Below are positions 18,983 to 28,859 of a DNA stretch of 64,000 nucleotides, piece after piece. Below the pieces are notes generated by a model. It saw nothing but the letters and a program-made list of their open reading frames with translations, searched no databases and was not told the origin of the DNA. Made by a program: the position numbers and the translations under genes. The number at the start of each line of letters is the position of its first letter. The first letter of the stretch is position 1. This DNA is from Nostocoides sp. (GTDB lineage Bacteria > Actinomycetota > Actinomycetes > Actinomycetales > Dermatophilaceae): positions 124,001-188,000 of the forward strand of contig JADJEA010000024.1 of assembly GCA_016702415.1 (NCBI GenBank), given 5' to 3'.

Positions 18983-19482
18983 CCGCGCTGTCCCCGTTCG
19001 GGGATGGTGCGACGGTCTGGATCTCGGGTCTGATCATCATCCTGGGGATTCTCGGCGTCATCGTCCCGGTGATCCCCGGCCTCATCGTCGCGCTCGGTGG
19101 CGTCCTGCTCTGGGCGGCCGACGTGGGGACGACGACGGGATGGGTGGTCTTCGGCATCTGTTGCCTTTTGTATGCCGCGGCGCTGGTCCTGCAGTTCCTC
19201 GTTCCCGGGCGGCGCCTCAAGGCGGCCGGTATCGCCACCTCGACATTGTTCATCGGCCTGGTGGTCGGGATCGTCGGATTCTTCGTCGTCCCGGTCATCG
19301 GAGGTCCGCTCGGCTTCGTCCTCGGGATCTATCTGGTCGAACTCGCCCATTCTCAGGACCGGGGACGCGCCTGGCTCTCGACGAAGGCGGCGCTGCGCGG
19401 CGTCCTTCAGTCGATGGGCATCGAGTTGAGCGCCGGGATGGCCATCCTGACGACGTGGGTCGTCGGGGTGATCCTCACCTGA
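18979..19482 (+). CDS. DUF456 family membrane protein
   Basis: A 167-residue integral membrane protein with four to five hydrophobic segments, beginning GLIIILGILGVIVPVIPGL and ending AGMAILTTWVVGVIL. The conserved Gly/Pro-rich turns (VPVIPGL and VIGGPLGFVLG) are typical of DUF456. The start GTG at 18979 overlaps the DUF7455 stop, so the two are translationally coupled. It converges on the DUF3040 gene. The function is unknown. Confidence 0.85.
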   Translation: MTALSPFGDGATVWISGLIIILGILGVIVPVIPGLIVALGGVLLWAADVGTTTGWVVFGICCLLYAAALVLQFLVPGRRLKAAGIATSTLFIGLVVGIVGFFVVPVIGGPLGFVLGIYLVELAHSQDRGRAWLSTKAALRGVLQSMGIELSAGMAILTTWVVGVILT

Positions 19483-19537
19483 CGCGATCGGAGTGCGCGG
19501 GTCGGGGTTTCGCTGTGGTCTCAGCGATGCCTGGGGA

Positions 19538-19929
19538 TCACCACTGGCCGCGGCGGCGGTCCCAGCGGTCTTCCATGCGTTGCATGAAGGTGCCTGAGCG
19601 GCTGGCCCGGCGTCCGCCCCGGGCGGTGCTCTGGCCGCGAACGCGTTCGGCGGTCGCCGCCGCGACGGCCTGGACCTGACGCGGCGGGGTGAAGGCGACG
19701 GCGAGGGCGGCGACCATCAGCAGGAAGCCGATCCCTCCCACGATCCACGTCGTATTGATGCCGACGATGACAAGCCCAAGCCCGGCCAATGCGCCGACAG
19801 CGCCGAGGACGTGCCGGGTGTGGGACCGGCGCGCAACCCCTGCATATGCGTCGCGAACCGGGGATCCTCGGCATACAGCGCCTGCTCCATTTGGTCCAGG
19901 AGGCGCTGCTCATGTTCCGACAGCGGCAT
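19538..19929 (-). pseudogene. DUF3040 membrane protein, one-base frameshift
   Basis: The N-terminus MPLSEHEQRLLDQMEQALY is the DUF3040 signature, and a later frame encodes the two expected membrane segments (ALAGLGLVIVGINTTW and GGIGFLLMVAALAVAF). The frames join if one base is restored at about 19829-19836; the span of 392 bases is one short of a multiple of three. The repaired protein has about 130 residues. DUF3040 proteins are small actinobacterial membrane proteins of unknown function. Probably a sequencing error; otherwise a recent pseudogene. Confidence 0.8.
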
Positions 19930-20087
19930 TGTCGACCTCCTTCGGCGCCATGACCCGGGCCGCCGCCCGGACAACGGAAAGCGTATGACTGATCAACGCC
20001 CCGCGCGGGCCGAAGGTTGCATTTTCTTGCCCGCGGAGGTGTCTCGGAGGTCAGGATAGGCCGCGACCCTGCATCGCGAAAGATGTG

Positions 20088-21311
20088 TCAGTCCCGGCGT
20101 AGCAGACTCGCCGGGCGTACAATCCCGGACCCGAAGCGCTGGGTCGCCCGGTCGACCGCCCGATCCGCATCGCGCCAGCCGAACTCCGGGTCATCGAGAG
20201 CGGGCTGGACACTGGCCCGGTCGGCGGGGATGAGCCCCTCGACCCGCACGCCGACCAGGCGGAGGCGGGCCCGCTGGAGACCGAGGGCGTCGTAGAGGGC
20301 GAGGGCCGCGGCATACACCTCGCGGCTGACGTCGGTGGGATCGCGCAGGGTCTTGCTCCGGGTGATCGTCGTGAAGTCGGCGAAGCGGACCTTGATCGAG
20401 ACGGTGCGGCCGGTCAGGCCGGCGGCCCGCATCCGGCGGGCGGTCTTGTCGGAGAGACGCAGGAGTTCGCGGTGGATGTATGCCGCGTCGTCCACGTCCA
20501 CGGGGAACGTCTCGTCGGCGCCGATGCTGCGTTCGCGGTGGAGCGGCTCGACTCGGCGGGGATCGCGCCCCCACGCGAGGTCGTGGAGGTGGCCGCCGGT
20601 GGCGTCCCCGAGCGCGCGTTTGAGGGTGGACACGGGGGTGTGGGCGATGTCGGCGACGGTGGCCAAGCCGAGCCGGGCGAGGTGCTCCTCCGTCTTGTCG
20701 CCGACGCCCCACAAGGCGGCGACCGGCAGTTGCTGAACGAAGGTGACGACCTCGGCGACCGGGACGACGAGCAGCCCGTCGGGTTTGCAGAGACCGGAGG
20801 CGAGCTTCGCGACGAACTTGCTCGGGGCGACCCCGACGGAACAGGTGACGCCCTGCTCGTCGTGGATGGTGTCGCGGATGAGCTGGCCGATACGGGCGGG
20901 GCTGCCCAGGCGGCGGACGGCCCCCGCGACGTCGAGGAACGCTTCGTCGAGGCTGAGCGGCTCGACGAGCGGGGTGATTCCGGCGAAGGTCTCCATGACG
21001 GCGTCGGAGATCTGCGCGTAGAGCGCATGGTCCGGCGGCAGGACCGTCGCGTGCGGACACAGCCGGCGCGCGCGGCCCATCGGCATGGCCGAGGTGACAC
21101 CGCAGGCGCGGGCTTCATAGGTCGCCGACAAGACGACCCCGCGGTTGCCGGAGCCGCCGATGATGACCGGGGTCCCGAGGAGGTCGGGGCGGGAGAGCAG
21201 GGAGGCCGAGGCATAGAACGCGTCCATGTCGACATGCAGGAAGGTGCAGCCGGTGTCGTCCGGCGGGGCGTCGCCGCTGCGGGGCGGGGGTCGGAACTGG
21301 CGGCGGGTCAT
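20088..21311 (-). CDS. dinB: DNA polymerase IV (Y-family)
   Basis: Error-prone translesion polymerase of the DinB branch, 407 residues. The palm shows HVDMDAFYAS with the first catalytic Asp and PLSLDEAFLDV with the second pair of acids; VGVAPSKFVAKLAS and the little-finger region also match. I see no clear C-terminal beta-clamp motif of the QLSLF type. A methyltransferase gene lies 33 bases upstream on the same strand, and dnaE2 beyond that, so three genes may be co-expressed. No perfect LexA box was seen directly in front of it. Confidence 0.92.
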   Translation of the reverse strand: MTRRQFRPPPRSGDAPPDDTGCTFLHVDMDAFYASASLLSRPDLLGTPVIIGGSGNRGVVLSATYEARACGVTSAMPMGRARRLCPHATVLPPDHALYAQISDAVMETFAGITPLVEPLSLDEAFLDVAGAVRRLGSPARIGQLIRDTIHDEQGVTCSVGVAPSKFVAKLASGLCKPDGLLVVPVAEVVTFVQQLPVAALWGVGDKTEEHLARLGLATVADIAHTPVSTLKRALGDATGGHLHDLAWGRDPRRVEPLHRERSIGADETFPVDVDDAAYIHRELLRLSDKTARRMRAAGLTGRTVSIKVRFADFTTITRSKTLRDPTDVSREVYAAALALYDALGLQRARLRLVGVRVEGLIPADRASVQPALDDPEFGWRDADRAVDRATQRFGSGIVRPASLLRRD

Positions 21312-21344
21312 CGGCCGGGCCGGATCGTGGCCGGGGCGACCGCG

Positions 21345-22115
21345 TCAGTGACGCCGGGCCACCACATGGATGCTCGTGCCGATGTGGCCGAGGGCGGCGA
21401 ACTCCGGATGGGTCGCGACGGCCTCCTCCAGCGCCACGACTGCGGCGCGATCGGCCTCACTGTCGATGGTGGCGCTGGGGACGAGGTCGCTGAACAGGCG
21501 GACGCCCTGGCTGGAGACCACGTCGAAGCCGGCGGCGAGGAGCATCCCCTCGAGCTGGGCCTTGTCGAACCGGCGGGGTAGCGGGTCGGTGGCCCCCCAC
21601 CGGCCGTCGGCGCTCTCCAACACCGCTCGGGCCTGGTCGAACTGGCCGGCGAGCGCACGGGCGACGACGGCGGCCAACCGCTGGGCGGTCACCACCGACA
21701 GGTGCCCACCGGGCGTGACGACCTCGGCGATCTTGGCGAGGGTGTGCGCCGGATCGTCGACAACCTCGAGAGTGCCGTGCACGCAGACGATGTCGACGCG
21801 GGCGCGCAGGATGGCGCGCAGGTCGTCGGCGTCGCCTTGGGTCGAGCGGAGGCTGTCGCCGACCCCCGCCTCGGCCGCGCGGCGGCGCAGCGAGGCCAGG
21901 GCATCCGGGCTCGGGTCGACGACGATGACCTCGTGACCGGCCTCGGCGAGCGGGACGGCCAGCCCACCGGTGCCGCCGCCGAGATCGAGGACCCGCAGCG
22001 GCCGGGCGAGTTCGGCTCGGCGTTGGGCGGCGATGGCCGAGACCGTGGCCCAGACCGTCGCGGTGGCGAGGGCGGTGTCGACTCCGCGACGCGGGCGGCG
22101 GCGGTCGGTCGGCAT
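21345..22115 (-). CDS. class I SAM-dependent methyltransferase
   Basis: A 256-residue methyltransferase. The SAM-binding site is clear: motif I LRVLDLGGGTGGLAVPLAEAG, the acidic end of strand 2 (VIVVDPSP) and motif II/III EVVTPGGHLSVV. The substrate is unknown. The ATG at 22115 lies in an octamer copy (GT-ATG-CCG). It sits between dinB and dnaE2 on the same strand. A link with DNA repair is only suggested by position. Confidence 0.85.
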   Translation of the reverse strand: MPTDRRRPRRGVDTALATATVWATVSAIAAQRRAELARPLRVLDLGGGTGGLAVPLAEAGHEVIVVDPSPDALASLRRRAAEAGVGDSLRSTQGDADDLRAILRARVDIVCVHGTLEVVDDPAHTLAKIAEVVTPGGHLSVVTAQRLAAVVARALAGQFDQARAVLESADGRWGATDPLPRRFDKAQLEGMLLAAGFDVVSSQGVRLFSDLVPSATIDSEADRAAVVALEEAVATHPEFAALGHIGTSIHVVARRH

Positions 22116-22236
22116 ACCCAAACTGTATGCGGTGGTGCCGACAGCGCGGGCGCGGATGCGTTGCCCGTGCCGGGCGGCGGCGCTGGTGGTCCCGGGCCGG
22201 CCGGATCGGGCGGACCACGGTGCGTGCGCGCTCGGG

Positions 22237-25200
22237 TCACCATCCGGACGACCCGGGACTGGAGTGCCAGAGCTTGCGGGACTGCTGGACGGCCTCGCCG
22301 GGGGGGCGGGTATCGGCATACGGACTCTGCCGGAACCCACTGGCGTGGACGAGGACCCGGCGCCGCCCGGCGGACTCGGCGACTCCGGTGCGCTCCCCCG
22401 TGACCGGATTGCCGCGGTCGTCGAGGGGGATGTCACTCGCGGCGATGACATCGCGGACCAGGTCGATGCCGCCTTCCTGCCAGGCCGACCACAGGGCCGA
22501 GAGCTCCCAGGCACCGGTCGCGCGGAGGGAGATCCCCCGGGCACCGGTCCGTCGGGTGATGCCGCGCACGAGGAGGAGCCAGGAGTGGAAGACCGTCTCG
22601 GCATACGGACCCTGGACGTCCTCGAAGAAGGTCGAGTCCGACGGTCCGGTGCCGTCCTCGAGGGTGAGAAAGACGACCCGTCGCCCGGAGCGGACCGGCG
22701 GGGTCTGGGTGGCGACCTTGACCCCGGCCACCAGGACGGTCGCATTGCTGCGCGCGGCGAGCAGGTCGCAGCTCGGGGTGACGGCGAGCGCGCGCAGCAT
22801 CGGGGCATAGAAGTCCATGACATGGCTGGTCGCGTCGAGCCCGAGGATGTCGAGTTCGGCGCGAATGCGTTCCGGCGCAGCCATATCGGGCAGGCCGGAG
22901 CCGGCGGTGAGCTGGGGCTCGTCGCCGAGGTCGAGAGCGAGCTGGACCGGCTCGGGACGGACGGGGGCCGCGGCCCGGGACTGTCCGGCGGCGAGATCCC
23001 GCGGATCGACCGGATGCCGCGCACCCCCTCCCACCCCCGCCGGTCCGCCCGCCGACAGACCCTCGGTCACCATCCGCGCCGGCCGGGTCCGCCGTCGCCC
23101 GGTCCGTATGCCGCGATCCCACCGGTCGAGTTCGGCCACCCCGAGGAGCAGGTCGCGGCGGGTGATCCGACCGTGCCGGCCAAGACCGCCGACGGCAGCC
23201 ATGCCGTACATCGCGTCGAACCCCCCGGCGAGGACGAGCTTCTCCAAGACCGGCCGGGAGACCTGGGCCCGATGCCAGAAGTCGGAGAGGCTGGCATACG
23301 GCTGCCCGGCGACGATCCGGGCGACCTCGGCGGCGCTGATGCCGCTGACATCGGCGAGGGAAAGCCGGATGCCCCAGCCGCGCCCATCGGCGGCGTCGGG
23401 ATCGCGCTCCGGGGCCGGATGCCACCCCGATCCGAGACCCCGGCCGAGCCCGCCGATCCCGGCACCAGGGTCGTCGAGCCGCTCGACGCGGTAGGTGTCG
23501 GCGGAGGCGTTGACGTCGAGTCCGAGGACGGTGATGCCGTGGACGCGGGCGTCGTCGAGGATGAGGCGCTTGGGATACATGCCGGGGTCGTGGGTGAGGA
23601 CACCGGCGAGGAAGTGCGCCGGATAGTGGGTCTTGAGCCACGCCGATTGATAGGTCGGGAGGGCGAAGGCGGCGGCGTGCGCCTTGCAGAACCCGAAGCT
23701 GGCGAAGGCCTTCAGCACCGCCCAGATCCGGTCGCGATGCTCGGGGCCGTAGCCGCGGGCCGCCGCCGCCGGGCGCCACCAGCGCTCGATCTCCTCGATC
23801 CCGGTGACGGTGCCCATTGCCCGGCGCACTTCGTCGGACTGGGCGAGGCTGACCCCGGTCGTCTCGGCGATGATCCGCAGCATCTGCTCGTGGAACACGA
23901 CGACCCCCTCGGTCTCCTGGAGGGCGGGGATGAGGCTCGGGTGGAGGTAATGCGCCTCGCTCCACCCGTGCCGGGCCTCCAGGAAGGGCCGGATCATGTC
24001 GGACTTGACCGGCCCGGGCCGGAAGAGCGAGATGTCGATGATCAGGTCGTCGAACCGCACCGGCCCGAACTTGCCGATGAGCTCCCGCTGCCCCGGGCTC
24101 TCGATCTGGAAGCAGCCGAGGGTGTGGGTCGTGCGGATCATCCGGAAAGTCGCCTCGTCGTCGAGCGGGACCTGCGCGCGATCGTCGAGATCGACGCGCT
24201 CGCCGGTGGTGCGGGCGATCTCGCCCACGGCATACGCCATGGAGGACTGCATGCGGATGCCGAGGACGTCGAGCTTGAGCAGCCCGAGCGCCTCGACGTC
24301 GTCCTTGTCGAACTGGCTCATCGGGAACCCCAGCCAACTCGCCTCGACCGGGGTGCGGTCCAGAAGCGTGGCATTGGAGAGGATCACCCCGCACGGGTGG
24401 AGGGCGATGTGGCGGGGTAGGCCGTCGAGTTGCTCGACGAGATCGAAGAGGGTCTGGAGCTGGGCACTGTCGAGTCCGCGCCGCCGCAGCTCGGGCAGGT
24501 CGGCGATGGCCTGACGGGCATCGCGCGCGCGGATGTGGGGGAACGCCTTGGCGATCTCGTCGACCTCGACGGGCGGCATACCGAGGGCGGAGCCGACGTC
24601 GCGGATGGCGTGGCGGACCTTGTAGGTGTCCATCATCGACACGCAGGTGACCCGATCCCCGCCGAAGCGGGCGAGGATCGCCTCGTAGATCTCGGTGCGG
24701 CGCGCGGACTCCACGTCGATGTCGATGTCGGGCAGCTCGGCCCGCAGCGGCGAGCAGAAGCGTTCCATGAGCAGGTCGTGTCGAATGGGGTCGATCCCGC
24801 TGATCCCGAGGAGATAGTTGACCAGGCTGCCCGCGCCGGAGCCGCGCGCGGCGACGCGGACCCCCCGCTCGCGGATCAGGTCGACGACTTTGGCGACGGT
24901 CATGAAATAGGTCGGATAGCCCAGGGCCGCAACGACATCCAGCTCGTCCTGGAGGCGGCGCTCGACGGTCTGGCGGTGGCTCTCGGTCGCGTCGGGATAG
25001 CGGGTCAGGACCGCGGCCCGACAGCGTTCGGCGAGCACGGCCTGGGGGTCGGTCCCCGGTGGTATGCCGATCACCTCCGGCTCGGGCAGGTGGACCGCCC
25101 CGATCCCGAGGTCGCGTCGAGGGTGCTGGGCGCAGCGGTGGGCGAGGGCGAGAGTGTCGGCGAGAAGCCGGTCGGCCCGCGCGGCGGTGGTGTGCCCGGC

Positions 25201-26321
25201 GCGCTCGGCGACCTCGCGGGCGATCCGGTGCATCGTCGCGGTAGTCGCGAGGTGGCCGGCTTCGGAGACCCGGTCGAGATGGCGCCGGTCGAGCAGGACG
25301 AGCCGCCGGGCCGCGTCGAGGACATCGACGATCCGGGCATCCACGGGGTCGATATGCCGCACCGCCGCCGACAGGATCGCCGGTATGCCGCACTCGTCCG
25401 CCAGCGCGAGCATCCGGGCCGCGTGATTGCGCGACCCGGGTGTCCCGTCGGGTCCCCCGTGACAGACCACCTCGACGACCAGGCCGTCGCGCGGCAGGAT
25501 CGCCCGCCAGGCATCCAGCGCCGCCCGCGCCGCCGGACGATCCTTGCGCAGGACCGCCCGGCCGACGTCGGAGTCGGGGCCTAGGAGAACAACACACAGG
25601 GGGGCTTCGCCCCCCCGTGAACCCCCCAACAACCCGGCCCACACAGGGGGGCTTCGCCCCCCCGTGAACCCCCCCAACAACCCGGCCCACACAGGGGGGC
25701 CTCGCCCCCCCGTGAACCCCCCCAACAACCCGGCCCACACAGGGGGGCTTCGCCCACCCGTGAACCCCCCGAAATGCTCGGTGCTCGCTCCGCCCGCACG
25801 CCCTCCGCTCTCACGTCCTCCGTTCCGCCGTAACCACGCGCCTCCGACGCGGTTCCGCCGGCGAAGACGGCCACCCGGAAGGGGGAACTGACCGGATTGC
25901 CGCGCTCACCGCGCAGGTGGGTGTCGGTGACCAGGCGGCAAAGGGCGGCCCAGCCCGCGGCATACGGCACTCCGGTGGGGACATCGGCGCCGGCACCGAC
26001 CGCGAGAACCGTCACGCGCGGCAGCCGGGGGTCGACGATCTCGCCGCCGCGGACGGGGGTACGCGGCGGGCGGCGCATTGGGTCCGGTGGCGAGTCGAGA
26101 ATGCCACCGGACATCGCGAGATCGACCCCGAGGACCGGGGCCAGCCCCGCCTTCGCAGCCGCCTGGACGAAGCGGATCGCGCCATAGAGCCCGTCGCGAT
26201 CGGTGAGGGCGATCGCCGGCTGGCCGTACTGCGCCGCGCGCTCCACCAGCGCCTCCGGGGTCGCGGCGCCATAGCGCATCGAGAACCCCGAGGCGAGGTG
26301 GAGATGGGCGAAGTCGGTCAT
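22237..26321 (-). pseudogene. dnaE2: error-prone DNA polymerase DnaE2 (ImuC type), split by a minisatellite and a one-base deletion
   Basis: C-family polymerase for SOS mutagenesis. The N-terminal PHP domain starts HLHLASGFSMRYG; the polymerase core has LPDIDIDVESARR with catalytic Asp residues and VKSDMIRPFLEARHG; the C-terminus ends with the family motif KLWHSSPGS. Within the PHP domain an array of 47-48-base repeats (25598-25770) encodes 16-residue Gly/Cys-rich units. The copy nearest the 5' end in window coordinates has six C instead of seven (25622-25627), which shifts the frame and leads to a stop at 25581-25583. Total span is 4085 bases, one short of a multiple of three; adding one C restores about 1361 residues. 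The start at 26321 has a LexA-like box 30 bases upstream. It may be a sequencing error or a slippage switch. Confidence 0.85.
25598..25770. repeat. 47-48-base minisatellite with GC hairpins inside dnaE2
   Basis: Four contiguous copies begin at 25598, 25645, 25693 and 25741, with lengths 47, 48, 48 and a partial copy. Each contains GGGGGGC-TTC-GCCCCCC, a seven-pair hairpin, followed by a second C6-7 tract and CAACCCGGCCCACAC. Differences: C6 rather than C7 in copy one, CCTCG for CTTCG in copy three, CCCACCC for C7 in copy four. A 48-base unit keeps the frame; the 47-base copy does not. It looks like a mobile or slippage-amplified GC-hairpin element in a coding gene. Confidence 0.92.
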
Positions 26322-26351
26322 CGGCCTCCTTCCCAGACAAGATCGCCAGTA

Positions 26352-26367
26352 TAGTACATGTGTTCGA
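26352..26367 (-). promoter_or_regulatory. LexA/SOS box (imperfect) upstream of dnaE2
   Basis: Read on the dnaE2 strand, TCGAACACATGTACTA fits the actinobacterial SOS consensus TCGAAC-N4-GTTCGA in the left half and has two mismatches in the right. It lies about 30 bases before the dnaE2 ATG. dnaE2 is a classical DNA-damage-inducible gene in Actinobacteria, which supports the call. Confidence 0.7.
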
Positions 26368-26458
26368 CATGCCTGCGAGGTTCTGTACGGGCACCGGCGA
26401 ACCCCAGCCATCCGACAGACGCGACACGCAGAGTTGGCTCACAGCCCCCGTGTTGGTG

Positions 26459-26487
26459 TTGCGGCCACCCCCTCAGGCCCCTAGGCT
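26459..26487 (+). promoter_or_regulatory. candidate sigma-70-type promoter of the cassette
   Basis: TTGCGG at 26459-26464 and TAGGCT at 26482-26487 are separated by 17 bases, a good fit to a housekeeping promoter. Transcription would begin about 35 bases before the first gene's ATG at 26528. The call rests on pattern alone. Confidence 0.35.
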
Positions 26488-26527
26488 GGAATTGGGCACA
26501 GCGCCCTCATCGACCAGGAGATAACCC

Positions 26528-26948
26528 ATGAAACATGCTCTCGCATGGGGGGGGGCGCATTCTCGCGTTTAGCGCCGCCCTTAGTCTGATATCAGCCCCC
26601 GCGTTCGGAGCTGAGTTCAAGCAGACCTTCAACGCTTTCATCTACGGCAACCAACGTTTGCCCTCCAATGCTGCCGACGACCCGAATATTCCGACGGTCA
26701 GTAGCGGTGCAGTCTGGACGGACGCGCCCTCGGGGTATTGCAACAATATGTATGGGTTCCAATTCAGGCGCGACGTGGCCGGTCTTCCCGATGTGATCGT
26801 GGCAAGCGGCTCGGGAATACGATTCTGTGACCCTCAGTACGGCGTCGTCGGACTGTCATGGCCAAGCGCAAAATATCACTTCGACGTAAAGGTGACCCAG
26901 CGACCCAGCACCGGAAGTGGCACGGGTTGGATCAGTGCTCGATACTGA
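26528..26948 (+). pseudogene. small secreted protein of unknown family, frame broken in a G9 tract
   Basis: The ATG at 26528 has a good ribosome site (AGGAG, 26517-26521) but its frame ends after 14 codons. Changing the run of nine G (26547-26555) to eight joins it to a full frame of 139 residues. The repaired N-terminus is a clear signal peptide: MKHALAWGG, then a hydrophobic stretch, then APAFGA before EFKQ. The mature part of about 110 residues has two Cys (GYCNN, RFCDP), many aromatic residues and no motif I recognise. The span of 421 bases is one more than a multiple of three. It heads an operon with an ABC transporter, as some lactococcin-972-like bacteriocins do, but sequence similarity to those is not evident. 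Confidence 0.65.
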
Positions 26949-27672
26949 TGTCCGGATCGAAGGGCTGACTCAGGGATACGGCCGCAGGCAGGTCCTCTTC
27001 GACATCACCTGCACCTTCGAGCGCGGCATTACGGCGCTTCTCGGGCTCAATGGCGCAGGCAAGACAACCCTGATCCGCTCCTTGGTCGGGGACCTCCGGC
27101 CGAGGAGCGGGTCCATTCGTCTGGGCGAGGCTCAGATGAGGGACCAATGGGAACGCAGTCAACTGGCCGCTATCGGCTACCTGCCTCAAGATCCGCGCCT
27201 GCCCGGGCACATGCGCGTCCGAGATGCGCTCGCCTATGCGCAGTGGCTCAAGTGCGACGATGGTGGTCGAGAACGTCGGCATGAATGTCTCGATAGTGTC
27301 GGCCTCGCTGACAGAGCTGACTCCAAGGTCCGAGATCTCTCCGGGGGAATGAAACGCAGACTGTCGCTGGCCTGTGCCTTGGTCGCTCATCCGAAGTTGC
27401 TACTTCTCGACGAGCCGACCGTTGGGTTGGACGCAGAGCAACGCTCTGGCCTGCGCACTCTCATCAAGTCCGCGGCCGAGGACTGTGCCGTCGTCTTCAG
27501 CACTCACGAACTCGCTGAGGTGGACTCATTCGATCCCCGCATTGTCGTTCTCGACGCAGGGCGGATCGCAATGACCGGAAGCGCCGACGAGATCCGCAGT
27601 CTGGCGCCCGTGGAGACTCCACTGCAGATGCGTCTCGAGCAAGGATTTCTCACGTTGATCTCGGGCCGTTGA
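26917..27672 (+). CDS. ABC transporter ATP-binding protein
   Basis: A 251-residue ATPase with Walker A GLNGAGKTT (about 43-51), Q-loop YLPQDPRLPG, signature LSGGMKRRLSLA, Walker B LLLLDEPTVGLD and H-loop STHELAEV. Its subfamily resembles ABC-2-type exporters (CcmA/NatA-like). The start is GTG 26917 or GTG 26935, both inside the end of the secreted-protein gene. Its TGA overlaps the ATG of the permease gene. Codon usage is less GC-biased than in the flanks. It probably energises export of the upstream product or resistance to it. Confidence 0.88.
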   Translation: MARVGSVLDTDVRIEGLTQGYGRRQVLFDITCTFERGITALLGLNGAGKTTLIRSLVGDLRPRSGSIRLGEAQMRDQWERSQLAAIGYLPQDPRLPGHMRVRDALAYAQWLKCDDGGRERRHECLDSVGLADRADSKVRDLSGGMKRRLSLACALVAHPKLLLLDEPTVGLDAEQRSGLRTLIKSAAEDCAVVFSTHELAEVDSFDPRIVVLDAGRIAMTGSADEIRSLAPVETPLQMRLEQGFLTLISGR

Positions 27673-28859
27673 TGATAGCCGCGTATCGTGCTTTGCTACG
27701 CATCAGTTGGACGCGCATCGGAGCTCCGTTGTGCGCTGCCATCGCACTGTTGAATCTAACCGCCAATCAAGGGTGGAAAGGTGGATCCGCGTCAACGGCA
27801 GTGGCCGTGGTCAATTCCTTCGGGCTTGCTCTACCACTCGTCTTGGTGGCTGCCGGTCTTGACGGCCTCCGAGAACGTACGACCGACAGCACCTTGGCTG
27901 CGCAACGCGCCGCGCGGCGCCCTCTTGCGGTCCATCTTCTCCAGTTCTTCGCCTCGACCACATGGACCACCCTCGCCTATATCGCCGTCGTTATCGGCGC
28001 GACTGTCGCTTCCTCTCGCGACAATCCGGGGACTCTTCCTTCATCATTTGCTCTGGCAATTGGTTACCTGGGCATTCTCTCCTTCACAGCTGTCGCTCTT
28101 GCCGTGGGGCGCCATACGCCGATGCTGGTCGGACTCATCGTCAACTCCGCCTTGGCCTATCTCGTCATCACCTATCTCGTCGGGGAACCAGAGTCGAGTG
28201 CTGCTCTATTCACCATAATCGACGGCACGATGGGTCCCCCGGGCGTGATCATCAATAAGGTCACTGGCGCGCGCCAGAGCGTGTGGTTCGTTGCCCTCGC
28301 CGGCGTCGCACTGGCCTCGCTCACACGTCGATTCCGGGTGACGAGGGTGTTGGCGAGCACAATGGTGCTGATTCTTGCCGGGACAATACTCGCCACCGGC
28401 ACCGAACGACGGTGGGTGCACCTCGAGGATAATGCTGCGATCTCGACCTGCCAGGGTTCGGTTTGTGTGTGGAAGGACCACGCCAGAGTTGCGCGGGAGG
28501 TAGTCAGTGTCATACACACTCTGAACTCCACTGCTCGAAACGGCCTACCGGCTCCTCCCACCTGGCAAGAGTCCGTCGATGCACGGTCGGATGTCGCGAC
28601 CTTCTATCTCGGCACGGCCCGAGCCACCGTCCGGGATGTCGGAGATGCGATTGCTCATGGATATCTTTCGTGGCTGTCGTGCGGTGCGAACCTCGACCCT
28701 CGGGAGGCTATTTCGCGTGAGCAATGGCTCAGCACCCGCCTCGTTCCGTCACGAGCGCAGGACACCCTCGCACATGTTTCCGAAATAGAAACGTGGCCGG
28801 AGGTGCGGCAGTGGTCCTGGTTCACCGAGATCCTTCCGAAGGGTTGTCGGCTCGGATGA
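27672..28859 (+). CDS. ABC transporter membrane protein with a C-terminal extracytoplasmic domain
   Basis: A 395-residue protein. About seven hydrophobic segments fill the first 250 residues (for example LLQFFASTTWTTLAYIAVVIG, FALAIGYLGILSFTAVALAV and RVLASTMVLILAGTILATG). A soluble domain of about 135 residues follows, containing four Cys (STCQGSVCVW, LSCGAN, KGCRLG), suggesting disulfide bonds outside the membrane. The TGATG overlap with the ATPase gene makes them a transporter pair. I do not recognise the soluble domain. A role in sensing or exporting the secreted partner is inferred from position. Confidence 0.72.
   Translation: MIAAYRALLRISWTRIGAPLCAAIALLNLTANQGWKGGSASTAVAVVNSFGLALPLVLVAAGLDGLRERTTDSTLAAQRAARRPLAVHLLQFFASTTWTTLAYIAVVIGATVASSRDNPGTLPSSFALAIGYLGILSFTAVALAVGRHTPMLVGLIVNSALAYLVITYLVGEPESSAALFTIIDGTMGPPGVIINKVTGARQSVWFVALAGVALASLTRRFRVTRVLASTMVLILAGTILATGTERRWVHLEDNAAISTCQGSVCVWKDHARVAREVVSVIHTLNSTARNGLPAPPTWQESVDARSDVATFYLGTARATVRDVGDAIAHGYLSWLSCGANLDPREAISREQWLSTRLVPSRAQDTLAHVSEIETWPEVRQWSWFTEILPKGCRLG

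Noticed and set aside
22433..25738. Long Arg/Pro-rich open frame overlapping dnaE2
   Set aside because: Composition is typical of an out-of-frame reading of a GC-rich gene; the true frame holds the polymerase motifs.
25598..25770. CRISPR-like array in dnaE2
   Set aside because: The units are contiguous with no unique spacers, and there are no cas genes; it is a minisatellite within a coding gene.
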